This document shows, piece after piece, positions 27,987-39,676 of a stretch of 64,000 nucleotides of DNA (positions are counted from its first letter, which is position 1; the number at the start of each line of letters is the position of its first letter). The notes beneath the pieces were generated by a model, which ran no database searches, was not told the origin of the DNA, and saw nothing but the letters and a program-made list of their open reading frames with translations. The position numbers and the translations under genes are program-made. This DNA is from Tethya wilhelma (lineage: Eukaryota; Porifera; Demospongiae; Tethyida; Tethyidae), in the NCBI GenBank assembly GCA_964030475.1, contig CAXIPT010000001.1:17706514-17770513 (forward strand), in the 5' to 3' direction.

Positions 27987-30900
27987 GAGAGATGCATTAA
28001 TTTGAGGCAGAGCATATAATATCACATGCAGCTATATATCAAATTAAACTATCTTTGTGTAGTATGACACTACGCCAGTTATAGCAGCCATACAGTATGC
28101 CACTACCGAATTCATCCAAGCGTTGTTGCTTCTTTTTCAACTTGATGTCAATGGAAGGGATAAGGTAGGACTATAATATTATTGTCTTCTGCACACATGC
28201 AAGCATTTTGGTTGTTATTAATCACGTAATTCTTTATTTAGGATGGTATGACAGCACTGATAGTAGCTAGTGGAGCAGGAATAACCGATGTTGTGGAACT
28301 ACTGATAGAGCACAATGCTGAAGTTAATGCAAGAACAGAGGTACATAACCTTCACATTATTACAACATAATTGTTGAAACAAAACTAGCACTTCAATTAC
28401 TAATTGGCTATTATTGCATCCTATTAATAATAGAGTGGTGCAACAGCACTGATGGCAGCCAGTTTGGCAGGCAGAACTGACGTAGTGAAACTGTTGCTAA
28501 AATTCAATGCTGATGTTAATGCAAGGGAAGAGGTGAAAATTAAAACTGCATCCTTGACTTGTATTATATGTACAAGTAGTAAAAATTTTGAAAAAATAAG
28601 TAGTGTAGGAATGGGCAGTGCGGTAAAAAGTATTGGAACAAGGCAGGGTCTCAGTTTCGGCACATGACTACTTCATTTTTTAATCCACATATGGATTTTT
28701 CAGTGTCGTGTTGCAATAATCTGTACACTATAATAGTACCATAGCTTATCATAATTATTGCATTGGTTCACTATTTGGCTAAGCAATGGAGTAAATTATC
28801 ATACGTACGGTAGTACGTATAGTAGGAATGGGTCGACTGTCCCATTGACACAATACAAAATGTTCATGCTTGTAAACTTTCAGGGAAAGAAAGCTAAGCC
28901 TTCAAATGCATTTAATAGCCTCCCCCAGACAGTTTGCTTACTGTATTAACCAAGAAAACTGGCAGAAAGTTTCTGGAGCACTCTGGAGAGAGCGCTGGCG
29001 AGAAGCCACAACAGTGCAATTTTGTTCTCCCCTTCCTTCCTTCCTTCCTTCCTTCCTTCCTAACTGACTTACTTGAACGCGATTTCCAGACAAACAAAAG
29101 GCATTGAGCCAACTTTGATCATATAGTGGGACTTCATTTGATGCACAGTACGTCCTTTTCGACTCGTTTGCTGGCGAAAAGGCAGCAAACAAAATCTAGG
29201 CAGCTTTGAAACTCTCGATATAAAATACTGTACTTTTTATTTAGCCTTTTGATATAGGTAAAGGTCATCAATTTAGTTAGCCTTTTATAATTATGCATGT
29301 AGGCAAAGGTCGTCAATAGAACACGTGGCTGCATGCATATAATGCGCATGCGCATCAAATGCACATTTCTGTTGTAGAGACTGACTAGTCTCTGCTATAT
29401 GATTCTTTCCATGCAATTGAGCACCTTAGTGTTTAAAAAAGTGAATGAACAAGTATAATAAAATTTTATAAAAATGAGAAGTGTAGGAATGGGCAGTGCG
29501 GTAAAAAGCAATGAAACAAGGCAAGTCTCTGAATTTCGGCACATGACTACTTCATTTTTTGTACTCAACTCTCATACGCTACTGTGTACCTACACTCTAC
29601 ATGCTTGTTACTTTATCTAAATTAATCAAGTGATTGCTTGCATTGAATCATGAGCCAAATGGCTGATAATTATCATTGAATGATGGAATTCAAACTTGCA
29701 ATTGACTCATGAAAATGAAGTAGTCATGTGCCAAAATTCATAGACTTGCCTTGTTTCATTGCTTTTTACCGCACTGCCCATTCCTACACTTCTCATTTTT
29801 ATAAAATTTTTATTATAATAGACAGGTATATAACCTGCTGGCCAAGAGTTGGGCATAAAAATGAAGTAGTCATGTGCCGAAACTGAGACCCTGCCTTGTT
29901 CCAATACTTTTTACCGCACTGCCCATTCCTACACTACNTGTGTGTGTGTGTGTGCGTGTGTGTGTGTGCGTGTGTGTGTGTGCATGTGTGTGTGTGTATG
30001 CGTGTGTGCGTGCGTGCGTGTGTGTGTGTGTGTGGTGCCAGGCTCTCTCCTTTGACCTTACACTAATGGTAAGGAAAGAGAGAGCCTGGTTCCTCCCATC
30101 ACTGCCCATGCATTTTGCATCAGAGGTTAGAGTTCAGTTCAGTTCTATACTTATTTGCAATACTGAAACAAACGCTGCACATGGAAGAGTGCGGAAACAA
30201 CGAATCACCATTTCTAACTAGCATTTTTCTAGCTTCTAAGACGTCTCTTTGCATCACCGACTACTTTTCAACAGATCTACCTTTGAGTGCCTTTTGGGTG
30301 AGTTTTGGCCAAAAAGTTGCTTACTGTTACATTGAACAGCCCAGACCATGCAAAAAGAAAAACAACAACAACAAAAAACTAATAAAAATCTAGGAGAGCC
30401 TGGGATCTTACATCATGTACGTGAACCCCAAATAAATTTGAGCATGGGCGAAATCAACCACAACCCATGTGTTGACCTCCCCTCCCTTTCCATGAGTGAA
30501 AGGTCAATGGGGGGAGGCTCCCCGGGGAGCCTGGGACCTGGGTATGACTGAAGCTGTGTGTGTGTGATGTGTGTGCATGCCATTTTCAGGGTGGTGTGAC
30601 AGCACTGATGATGGCTAGTGAGGAAGGACGAACTGGTGTTATGAGACTACTGATAAAACACAATGCTGATGTTAATGCAAGGACAAAAGTGAGATTAGTA
30701 AAACTATTTTCAATTGTAGCCTCTGTATATCATGTTCTAATGCCTTGTATCTCTGTTGTATGCTTATCTCAGTATGGTGGGACAGCACTGATGGTAGCCA
30801 GTGAGGAGGGAAGAACTGGTGTTGTGGAACTACTGTTAGAATACAATGCTAACGTTAATGCAAGAATGGGGGTGAGAATAATGCTATGTGCACTGCAAGA

Positions 30901-31933
30901 ATCAAAAGTATTATACAATATCATGCATATTATTAGCAAGTCTGTACATGCACAATGACATGTATATCCATGTGAGTACATGAGTTAACATTGCATGATT
31001 ATGTTCTCAGGATGGCAGGACAGCACTGATGTTGGCCTGTCAGGAGGGAAGAACTGATGTTGTGAAAGTGCTTACAAGACATAATGCCGACGTTAATCTA
31101 AGGACTCTCACAGAGGTGAGACTGTTCACTCAATTCATTGCTGAAAACATCATGCAAGTATTATTCTCATCCCATCTACCAGGATGGCTTCACTGCTCTA
31201 GTATTTGCAACTCAAGAAGGAACAGTAGAATCTGTGAGGACTCTGTTAGAAGCTGGTGCTGACCCTAACATTCCTGAGAATGTGAGACGTACACTTCAGT
31301 CATTCAACCCAAAACAGTCACATAATCCTTCTTTATTTCTTATCTATAGGAAATCAATTGGACTCCGCTTTTCTTTGCCTCCAAAGATGGCTATGAAGAG
31401 ATTGTGCAGCTGCTAGTTGACTATGGTGCTAATGTGGACTACAAAGATAGGGTAAACTAATCCCACGATTGATCTGTATTCGTCTTATAAGTGTATCATT
31501 CTCCTGTTCAGAATGGAATCACTGCCTTAGACACTGCTAGGACATACAACCAAAGTAAAGTGGTTGACCTGCTGATGGCTGCCATTGTGTCACTGGAGCC
31601 AACTAGTGAAGAGGAGGCTGCACATCTACCTGCTGCTCAGCTCACTGAAGTTAGCATACTATTATATCGAGCTGTTATACACTATAATATTATAAAACCA
31701 GATCAGGTGGATGTCACAAGTCTTCTCTTTTGCTTTCCTTATAGGAAACAAGAAAGGCTGTGTTAAGCTCTGCCAACAAAAGTCAGAAACTATTTGATAA
31801 ACAGAAGTCAGTAATTAAGAAAATCAGTGATTTTCTTCTTCCAGAGAGAGCTAGAAAGAGAGAGGCTGCAGAAAAGCATACTGTTGGTGACAGAGGAAAA
31901 GACATTACACTAGATCCACTGTCTGAATCCTAG
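26154..31933 (+). CDS. Death-domain / unknown domain / ankyrin-repeat protein (ANK gene 2)
   Basis: Fifteen exons match ANK gene 1 one to one: 26154-26368, 26433-26572, 26660-26773, 26896-27653, 27852-27938, 28063-28164, 28242-28340, 28434-28532, 30590-30688, 30773-30871, 31011-31115, 31183-31281, 31350-31451, 31512-31649 and 31745-31933. The Death-like domain (HLGAIADAIDQWEGRVSEVL) and the large exon (DEKKELLKENMAKIKKSFGT) are strikingly close to ANK gene 1, so the two arose by duplication. The middle linker (exon 3) is the most divergent part. Exons 6-14 each hold one ankyrin unit of 33-35 codons in phase 0. A 2-kb intron between exons 8 and 9 is filled with nested inverted-repeat transposons and a GT-rich microsatellite. 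The last exon (SQKLFDKQKSVIKKISDFLL) is shared with ANK gene 1. Function is inferred as Death-fold adaptor signalling. Confidence 0.85.
28572..29936. mobile_element. nested inverted-repeat transposon in an ANK gene 2 intron (outer copy)
   Basis: The left arm at about 28602-28678 (starting AGTGTAGGAATGGGCAGTGC, containing AAAAAGTATTGGAACAAGGC) is an almost perfect reverse complement of the right arm at 29860-29936. Inside are a tip-like palindrome (ATCATACGTACGGTAGTACG, 28798), a CTTC microsatellite, a GCGCATGCGC motif and a complete second element. No transposase frame is visible, so it is non-autonomous. A single N and a GT-rich microsatellite adjoin the right end. Confidence 0.85.
29478..29803. 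mobile_element. inner miniature inverted-repeat element
   Basis: Arms of about 90 bases (29478-29565 and 29710-29803) share AGTGTAGGAATGGGCAGTGC with the outer element but differ inside (AAAAAGCAATGAAACAAGGC), so this is a distinct subfamily copy. It encodes no protein. Confidence 0.85.
29939..30033. repeat. GT-rich microsatellite
   Basis: About 95 bases of imperfect (GT)n with interspersed GC and AT steps lie next to an N at 29938. The assembly is uncertain here. Confidence 0.9.
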
Positions 31934-31975
31934 AATATTAAAGAGCTAGCTATATAGTTTATGTGCACATTGTAT

Positions 31976-32026
<51 letters not shown>
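31976..32026. repeat. (GT)n microsatellite
   Basis: About 25 GT units lie between the end of ANK gene 2 and the next GST gene. The 278-base spacer holds nothing else recognisable apart from the GST promoter. Confidence 0.95.
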
Positions 32027-32028
<2 letters not shown>

Positions 32029-32211
32029 AAAGGTTTGTAAATTTAATTTTGTGGTTATTTTGTTAGCTTGGGTACATGTTGTGGTCTAATTGTAAAATTA
32101 ATCAATTGATATTTGATTTTGCTTTTTTCATGTGTTTAGTAGCTTAATATAACATTTGTGTATTAAAGTCACAAAGGTTATTGTTTTCTCTCTGCTGAAT
32201 TGACAACAGCC

Positions 32212-33369
32212 ATGGCTGCTCTCAAAGTCTACTCTGACATGGTTTCCCAGCCTTGTAGAGCGGTGTCTCTTCTTCTGAAGGTCAACCAGGTGCCTCACCA
32301 GCTGTGTCCTGTGGACCTGTTTGCACGTGAGTAAGTTCAATGCATATAGCTACATGCACAAATTTTGATGAAACTGCTGATGGCATAGTTATTCTGTGCA
32401 TGCAGGTGAGCAGTTCACCAATGAGGAGCTGGCCAGGGTTAATCCCAACAAGAAGACTCCTGCCATTGATGATGATGGATTCTTTCTCTTTGAGAGGTAA
32501 CTGGTGGGCCAACTCTTCTTGCACATTTCCAAAATTTAAAACACAAATTTTGCAATGAATTGCACATTATAGTAAACATAATATATAAATTATGCAGTGC
32601 TGCCATAATGAAGTACGTTGTGGTGAAGTACCAGCTGCCTGACCACTGGTACCCCAGTGAGCTCCAGCGTCAGATCAAGATAGACGAGTATCTTCACTGG
32701 CACCACACCTTCCTGAGGAGGGGAGCAGCTTACATCATCTACCATAAGGTACATACGTGGGTGTATGGTGCCAATGTCTCATGCACCAGTTACCCCCCAT
32801 TCCCAGCCTCTTCCCTCACAAATAGTAGTCTCGCTAGCCAGACTCTCCGCAAAAAATGGCACAAATAGTGTGTAGTACCTAGCCAGGCATCAACTTTTGT
32901 GGTAACAAAAAAAAAAATTATCTTGAAATCCACTTAGCTAGTTTAGTTTTGTTGTTGAATTGCTGGTATTTAGTTAAGGTCACTGTACGTACATACATAG
33001 TCATTATATTTTCGTCATTTCTCATCACAGGCTATGAGTCCAGTCCTTGTTGGTGCCCAACCCGAAGAGGTCACTGAGGTGTTGCTGAAGGAGCCGACTG
33101 AGAAGCTGGAGAAGAGTCTTGACCTCCTGGAGAACTACTTCCTCAAAGACCACAAGTTCATCAATGGAGAGGAAATCTCCATCGCTGACTTGCAAGCTCT
33201 CTGTGAACTCACCCAATTCATAATGACAGGGTTTGACCCATTTGCTGATAAGCCCCGTCTGGCCAAGTGGATGGCTGACTGCAAGGAGGTTCTTGGTCCT
33301 CACTTTGACACCGTCCATGAGAAGGTCTACAAGACCAGGGACAAGGGGAAGTTCCTCAACAAGATATGA
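32212..33369 (+). CDS. theta-like glutathione S-transferase (GST copy 2)
   Basis: Exons 32212-32326, 32406-32496, 32598-32748 and 33031-33369 give 231 residues, the usual size for cytosolic GSTs. The N-terminal thioredoxin-like half has LKVYSDMVSQPCRAVSLLLK with the class theta SQP serine region, PNKKTPAIDDDGFFLFES (glutathione-binding cis-proline and the ES turn), and KYQLPDHWYP. The C-terminal helical half has FINGEEISIADLQALCELTQ, the N-capping box region, and PRLAKWMADCKE. The reaction is conjugation of glutathione to electrophiles; theta enzymes also dehalogenate. This is the only copy with no lesion that also shares a near-identical last exon with GST copy 3. Intron positions are identical in all four copies. 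Confidence 0.92.
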
Positions 33370-33618
33370 ACTAACTCTGCTGCTACTTCGGAACAAGTTA
33401 GAAACAGTCGGTTTGCTGCTACATTGATCATGTATTTATCCCAACAACAAGAAACACTCTATATCTTTTGCTGATGAATGAAGTCTAGCTGAGTTGTGTC
33501 CACTATAATAGCTGTATTGTTAAATTTTTGCGGCATTTATGCATAGTCATTAGTGGTTTAATTTGTATTAGCGACTAAGCAAATTGGCAGGGTGTGTCCA
33601 TCCAGTGGAAGACGAATC

Positions 33619-34851
33619 ATGGCAGCACCTTTGAAGCTCTATCGTGACTTGTACTCCCAGCCTTGCAGAGCTGTGGAGCTACTCCTTCTCGTCAACAAGG
33701 TACCGTATGAAGCCTGCAACGTTGAGCTGTTCAAAGGTGAGCTAGGCCAGAGTTGAGATAGCTAGACAGAATGTGAAATAAATTTTAATAGGATATGCCA
33801 GACCATGGATATTATATCCATGGCCAGACCCATTCTTGCTAGGTTTTAGGGGGGTGGGGTCTGGTGCCCAGACTAGATCAAAGCAGCTGTATCCATGCTA
33901 TATATCTGACAAGATATACTTGAATTGTGATCCTGCATGATTTTCTCCCTTCTCTTTCCTTTCAGGAGAAACCAGGACTTGTGAGGAACTTCGTAAAGCC
34001 AACCCTCTCTCTTATCTGCCAACCATTACTGATGGCGAGTTCTCTCTCTTTGAAAGGTTTGATTTTATATATACTGAAGATCTTTGCCAGTAACGAAATA
34101 TTTTGTCTCAATTTGCAGTGCTGCCGTCTTAAAGTACATTGTCCTCAAGTACAAGCTGCCTGAACACTGGTACCCGGCCAGTGACATCCAGTGGCAGGCA
34201 AAGATCGATGAATTCCTCCACTGGCAGCACTCTTACCTCTGACGTGGTGCAAGCTTCAATATTTTCTATAATGTGAGGCACCATTTTATGATTATATTGA
34301 ACATATGCACTATAGAGTATTCATTCCTAGGCATACAAAGATCATCAGATAGATTCCTTCCGCAGCTAGTTTGAGTAAAGTGTCTGTTCAGTTGGCCTAT
34401 AAATAATTCTTCAAATTAATGGCCATATGTATGGGTAGACAGATCTATACTGAAATGCAGGCCAATCTGGATGTTTCAGAGATTGCATGATCGAATTTTA
34501 TTAACACCACAGGCAATCCGACCCAATTTCACAGATGCAAAAGCTGAAGAGGGTCTTTTGAAGGAGCTAGCTGAGAAGCTGGAGAAGAGCTTGAAGTATC
34601 TTGAAGAGTACTTCCTCAAAGAGCACAAGTTCATCAATGGAGAGGAAATCTCCATCGCCGACTTGCAAGCTCTCTGTGAATTCTCCCAGTTCATAATGAC
34701 AGGGTCTGACCCATTTGCTGATAAGCCCCGTCTGGCCAAGTGGATGGCTGACTGCAAGGAGGTTCTTGGTCCTCACTTTGACACCGTCCATGAGCAGGTC
34801 TACAAGACCAGGGACGAGGGGACCTTCATGGGACGAATGGGTGGAAAGTAG
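33619..34851 (+). pseudogene. theta-like glutathione S-transferase with an in-frame stop (GST copy 3)
   Basis: Exons 33619-33736, 33966-34056, 34119-34272 and 34513-34851 would give 234 codons. N-terminal residues are LKLYRDLYSQPCRAVELLLL, and the last exon is almost identical to that of GST copy 2 (ISIADLQALCEFSQF and RLAKWMADCKEVLGPHFDTV). In exon 3, LHWQHSYL is followed by TGA at 34240-34242, then RGA in frame. Copies 1 and 2 have an arginine or other residue here (L-R-R-G in copy 2), so a single CGA to TGA change explains it. All splice sites look intact and no other lesion is seen. It could be a null allele, a sequencing error or a young pseudogene. Selenocysteine is unlikely because the position is not catalytic. 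Confidence 0.85.
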
Positions 34852-35295
34852 ACCTGGACATCTCTAATAGAGTTGTTTTTAATTTTTTTTGTTATACAGA
34901 GTGAAACATGTAAGGAGGTTAATTTTGTACTCTTGGTTGTATGTGGTGTTTGTGAGTAAGGATGTGTAGTCATGCACAACATCTGATCGAGGTCTATAGC
35001 ATGACATGTGATGCAGACATGGTATAATATGAAGTTGTGTACACTATTGTGTTAATTGTAAGTGACCATGTTGAGTCTACAACTGGCCGTACTGAGCTAT
35101 TGTTGTATTGTCTGGCTCATTCATACCAGCTGCCATATTGGCCACATGCAGTAATGTACGATTATCTTCCTCTTTTTAATATTTTCATGACAAGTGAAGA
35201 CATGATTGTGTAGGGAATCTTATTGACCAGCTGCAAGTTATTATAGTGAAACCAACAAAATTAATTGAGAAAAGAACTGAAATTATAGATTTTTA
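34852..35295. other. intergenic, nothing recognised
   Basis: These 444 AT-rich bases lie between the convergent GST copy 3 and the F-box gene. I see no coding region, RNA gene or repeat. Confidence 0.5.
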
Positions 35296-36348
35296 TTAAA
35301 TCTGACCTAAAACTTTATACATTTTTGTCTTTTGCTTTACTTGGACATCCATCATGACTCCTCTTCTCTCTAGCATCTGTACCGCCTCATCAGAGACAGA
35401 ACAGCCATCAATGAAGAGATGCTTCAATTGAGAGCAGTACTCTGCCAGCACGTGAAGTGTTCTGTCTGTTACTGTGTTCACACATCGCATGTCCACTGAC
35501 TCCAACTGGGAGCAATTTCTGAAGACTTCCAGCAAACCATCAGAACTTACAGGATAACAATATGCCACCTGAAAGGGGAGAAGTGAAATATAATAAAATC
35601 AGAAGAATGTTTAGTTTGGTGTTTCAATTTCACTTCAAACAGGTTATAACTGCATAAACTGAATCAATATTATAAAAGGAAATCTGAAAACCATCAACTC
35701 AAAATCGATACTTACACAGAAATGTTTCAGATTTGGGTTGCTGTGACCAACCTGTGACAGACAATTTCTCGGTAGAGTTAAATTTATGAGATGAAACGTT
35801 CTCAATCTTCCACCTTGGGCACAGTGTTTCCACAACGTGGATACATCACCATGACAACACTTGATATTGTCCAGAGTCAACTCTGACACAGTCCTGAACC
35901 CTCTGGAGAGAGACTCAAACAGTTCATGTCCATCAAGAGGTGATGGCGGTAGGTATGCTAGCTTCATCGTGAATCCAGCAAGATGGAGGCAAGTAATCTT
36001 TGATGGACTTCTGGCTAGTAAAATCAGTAGGGAGTTCAGTTCTTCTTCGATAGAATATAGCTGAGTCTGTAGCACATCCTTGCTGACTTTGATTGAAAAT
36101 CTCTCAAGTTGTGTGCATACTTTAAAGATTTTTACAGCAGCAGTGAGTCTGCTGTAGGTTGTGTGTGGGCTGGACCAGCTGGCCAGATCAATGTCTAGAG
36201 ACTTGCAAGCATTCTTGTAGAATTTCCAGCAGATGTGACATAAATCTTTACAGACTGTTCTCAATGTCCACACCTCCCAGTTGTCAAGGTAACAGAAGAT
36301 GTGTGGGAAGAGCACATCATAGAGAGGCAGTTGGAAGAGTGACATCAT
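35296..36348 (-). CDS. F-box and leucine-rich-repeat protein, FBXL15-like
   Basis: Two exons (36348-35716 and 35568-35296) give 301 residues. The N-terminus carries an F-box (LPLYDVLFPHIFCYLDNWEV, WTLRTVCKDLCHICW). Leucine-rich repeats follow (ITCLHLAGF, LRTFHLINLTLPRNCLSQVG, LESVDMRCVNTVTDRTLHVL, LKHLFIDGCSVSDEAVQMLE). The end RRGVMMDVQ resembles the end of FBXL15, the Smurf1-targeting F-box protein, but overall the repeats are degenerate. The expected role is substrate recognition in an SCF ubiquitin ligase. The chosen start is the first ATG in frame; upstream in-frame codons begin with GTG. The gene is divergent from GST copy 4 with 284 bases between start codons. Confidence 0.8.
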
Positions 36349-36632
36349 GTGTGGTAGAGGGGGCGGGGTCACCACTTATTATAATTCACTGAAATTACAA
36401 ATGCAGATAAGTTACCAGTTTGTGAAGAGGTAGTGGTCATTCAATACTCCGTTTTCCCCTTAATTATTGTATCATCTTCTTCTCTGTCTTTTACTCCAAT
36501 CCATGTGTCCGATCTTGAGTGCAGACTATAGGGGGCGTGGTTTAACTGCTGACCATGTGCTCGTCAGCCACACCCCCAAGAACTTACTTGAAGCTGCTTC
36601 ACTTTCTGTCTGTGACTTGCTAGCCGTCAACC
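36349..36632. promoter_or_regulatory. divergent spacer, F-box gene / GST copy 4
   Basis: The 284 bases between two divergent starts hold pyrimidine-rich stretches and no obvious TATA box. A shared promoter is inferred from geometry only. Confidence 0.4.
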
Positions 36633-38018
36633 ATGAGTGGACTAAAGCTATACTTGGACCCTCTCTCCCCAATATGCCGTTCAGTCATGGTGCTCATGGA
36701 GGTCAATGGCATTACCTATGAAAAGGTCATGATCAGTTTGGGAAAAGGTGAGTTTGTGTGACCTCTCAATATATACATATATTTTTTTGGATGGGGGGAT
36801 GTTGTGCTACTGCAAAAGACTGTACTTTACCTGTCTAGTTTAAATTACTGTTGTGTGATGCAGGTGAAGCCAAGACCAATCCTGAGCTGTACGCTGTCAA
36901 TCCTGCAAGGAAGATGCCAGCATTGGACGACAATGGCTTCACCATGTTTGAGAGGTAACTATAAAATAAGGGATTCCTTTGATGAACAACGCTGACATGC
37001 AATGCATTGTCATCTGTGAAGTATTATCTATGGATAAAATTCCCTTCCTCTCCTTTTCACGGCAAGAGAGGAAAGAGCCAATAAGAGCCTGGGAACAAGA
37101 CATAAAATTGTTAAAGAAGAATAATATTTACCATAAACCTACTACAATTATTGTCAAAGTCTTTGTGCATGTACCAGTTACTTGCAACATTCAATAGACA
37201 GCTGCATGCCATTACTCTGTCTCTCCCCCCACCTTTCAGTGATGCCATCCTCCGCTACCTGACTCAGAAGTACAAGCTACCTGACCACTGGTATCCTAGC
37301 GACCTCCAGGCCAGAGCTAGGGTGGACCAAGCTCTCTCATGGTTCAACGGAAACATACGATGTGGGTGTGTGTTCCACAGTGTAAGTGTGATCAGTCACT
37401 ATAGCAACACTTGTAATGTTTCTACTTTCAGTTCTCATTGCTTGATTTTTGCATCAGGGAAGGCTTGGAAGCAAGTCTATAGCTAATTTTATTATCAACA
37501 GTTACACGTACAATTTGTAATGGGATAAGTTTATATGCAGTCATGTGCTGTTTTACAGATGTACAATCCCAGTCATTCGACCGGAGTTAAAAGAACTGGG
37601 TTCGAATCCCAGCTTGATCTCAAGATTTTTTCCATATATAATTATACCACATACATTACGTAGCTTATCTCACTCACTACAGGCCATTCTGCCCAAGAGA
37701 ACTGGTAAACCACCCAACGAAGTAAAGTGTGCCGAGTTGAGGGGCATCTTGAAGAACGCCCTGGAGATATTTGAGACGTACTACCTCAAAGATAGGAAGT
37801 TCATCGGAGGAGATGAGATCTCCATTGCTGACCTCCAGTACCTCGGGGAGGTGACGCAGTACTGGGTGGCCGACGTTGACCTTTGTAAAGGTCGCCCCAA
37901 CATGACAAGGTGGATGGAGGAGTGCCAGAAGGTCCTGGCGCCTCATTTTGAGTCCGTCTTTAGCATCGCCTTTGAGCTCCGCAAGGCTGGCACCTTCAAG
38001 ACCACCATTGATGTCTGA
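36633..38018 (+). CDS. theta-like glutathione S-transferase (GST copy 4)
   Basis: Exons 36633-36747, 36864-36954, 37240-37381 and 37683-38018 give 227 residues with the same intron phases as the other copies. Residues are LKLYLDPLSPICRSVMVLME at the N-terminus (SPI replaces SQP), NPARKMPALDDNGFTMFES in the glutathione-binding half, and KYKLPDHWYPSDLQARARVD, which is very close to vertebrate GSTT. The C-terminal half has FIGGDEISIADLQYLGEVTQ. This copy is the most divergent of the four, including a shorter exon 3 end (CGCVFHS). The last intron (37382-37682) carries a tRNA-like box. Class theta is a confident call; the substrate is not predictable. Confidence 0.9.
37561..37626 (+). other. tRNA-like B-box segment with T-run (possible tRNA-derived relic)
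   Basis: CTGGGTTCGAATCCCAG (37596-37612) is a perfect T-arm: a five-base stem around the loop TTCGAAT, matching the pol III B-box GGTTCGAATCC. A TTTTTT run follows at 37624-37630. I cannot fold an acceptor stem or anticodon arm upstream, so this is not an intact tRNA; a tRNA pseudogene or SINE head is more likely. Confidence 0.5.
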
Positions 38019-38615
38019 GAGTGGATTGAGTTTTATACAGTAGAAAAGAGAAATTATAATTATTATTATTATGGTTTTGAATAATTTATTACTACATGAA
38101 AATACATGTGTGGTTTTATCTTGAAAAATTAATGAGGGATGTAAATGTGTCATGTACATGTATAATAGACTCAGTACCACATGCTATATGCAGGTGGTAT
38201 ACCATGGATGATATATATAAATTATTATAGCAATTCTGGTCAATCACTGGACCGGCATTCGGTTCTAGCATTTCCTGGTTGCTGTAGTTGATGCAGGTTT
38301 GCATGGTCCCACCCACATGCACAGAACTATGTATGATCTCACACTCCATTGAATAGGGTACACATATACAGGAAGGAAGACTACTACTGAACAGTGAGAC
38401 TAACCAGTGATAGGTGATACATTAGTTATAAAGGAGGAATAATAATTATTGTAACAACAAACAAATAAATTATTAACTTTAAACACTCTTTACAAAATTA
38501 TTAAGAAACACGAGAGAGCTTTATGTACATATATATACAATAAACTTAAAACGTGATAATAATTATAACCCTAAAAGTGCACTCATGATTAATAAGACTG
38601 ACTTCAAGCAGGAAA

Positions 38616-38671
<56 letters not shown>

Positions 38672-38728
38672 GGGTCGGTGTGAGGGTATGAAGTCTATGT
38701 ACATTGGTGAACAGTCTGTGTGTATGTG
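38019..38728. other. intergenic between convergent GST copy 4 and calcineurin B
   Basis: These 710 AT-rich bases include ATTATTATT tracts and a (GT)n microsatellite at about 38619-38668. No coding region is seen. They probably hold both 3' untranslated regions. Confidence 0.5.
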
Positions 38729-39623
38729 TCAGTCAGTTTGCTTCAAGTCTACGAACATTTTGGACGGGACATCCATTGTACCTACAACCTGTTGAGAGAG
38801 AGAGAAAGAGAGTGAGAGTGAGCTGGGCAGTGTGTGAGTGAAGAATATTTTATCAGACACTGATTATCGAGTTGGTATCTTTCTCTGTCCCACTCTCATG
38901 CTAGTTTCTCCTTGGCACACAGAAAGAGTGTCTTGCCTGCCAGCACACTACACTCTCTCTGGGCTGGGAGTCAAGCATCATAAAGACATTAACTTTGTAG
39001 CTTCATACACAAAACATTACAAGACTTAGTGCCTAATTCACAATTTTTTAGTTCACGAACTTTACAGCTGTATTGCAAACAACCCAGTATCTGATTTTCA
39101 CATTCAGTCACAACCCCATCAAAACACTTACATCACAGAATTCTTCAAAGGAGATCTTGCCATCACCATCTTTGTCTGCGTAGAGGATGGTCTTGTCCAC
39201 GATCTCCTGGAGCTGTTTGTCTGTGAGGTTGTTCCCTACCATGGTCTTGAGGACTTGGAAGAGTTCACCATTGCTGATGAAACCATCTCGATCAATGTCG
39301 TAGATACGAAAAGCAACTGTAAGTGCAAGTGTGTGTGTATGNNNNNNNNNNNNNNNNNNNNNNNNNNNNNNNNNNNNNNNNNNNNNNNNNNNNNNNNNNN
39401 NNNNNNNNNNTGGACACACACACACACACACACACACACACCTTGGAAGTCCACCTCTCCATTGCCATCAGTGTCCAGTAGTTCAATGACCCGTCTCACC
39501 AGAGGGTTCTGTTGTAGCTCAGGGATGGCGAGGAACTCATCCACAGAGAGAGAGCCATTCTGGTTCAAATCAAGACGCTTAAAACTTCTGCTCAATCTTC
39601 GAATCTCATCTGGTTCGACTGTA

Positions 39624-39676
<53 letters not shown>

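Noticed and set aside
29870..30221. Open frames through the GT microsatellite
   Set aside because: Low-complexity Cys/Val and His/Thr translations of (GT)n and an N; not proteins.
31976..32026. CRISPR-like or other array signal from evenly spaced repeats
   Set aside because: It is a plain dinucleotide microsatellite; no repeat-spacer structure exists anywhere in the window.
34240..34242. TGA in GST copy 3 as selenocysteine
   Set aside because: The position is a non-catalytic arginine in paralogues, and no selenocysteine element is recognisable; a simple nonsense change is likelier.
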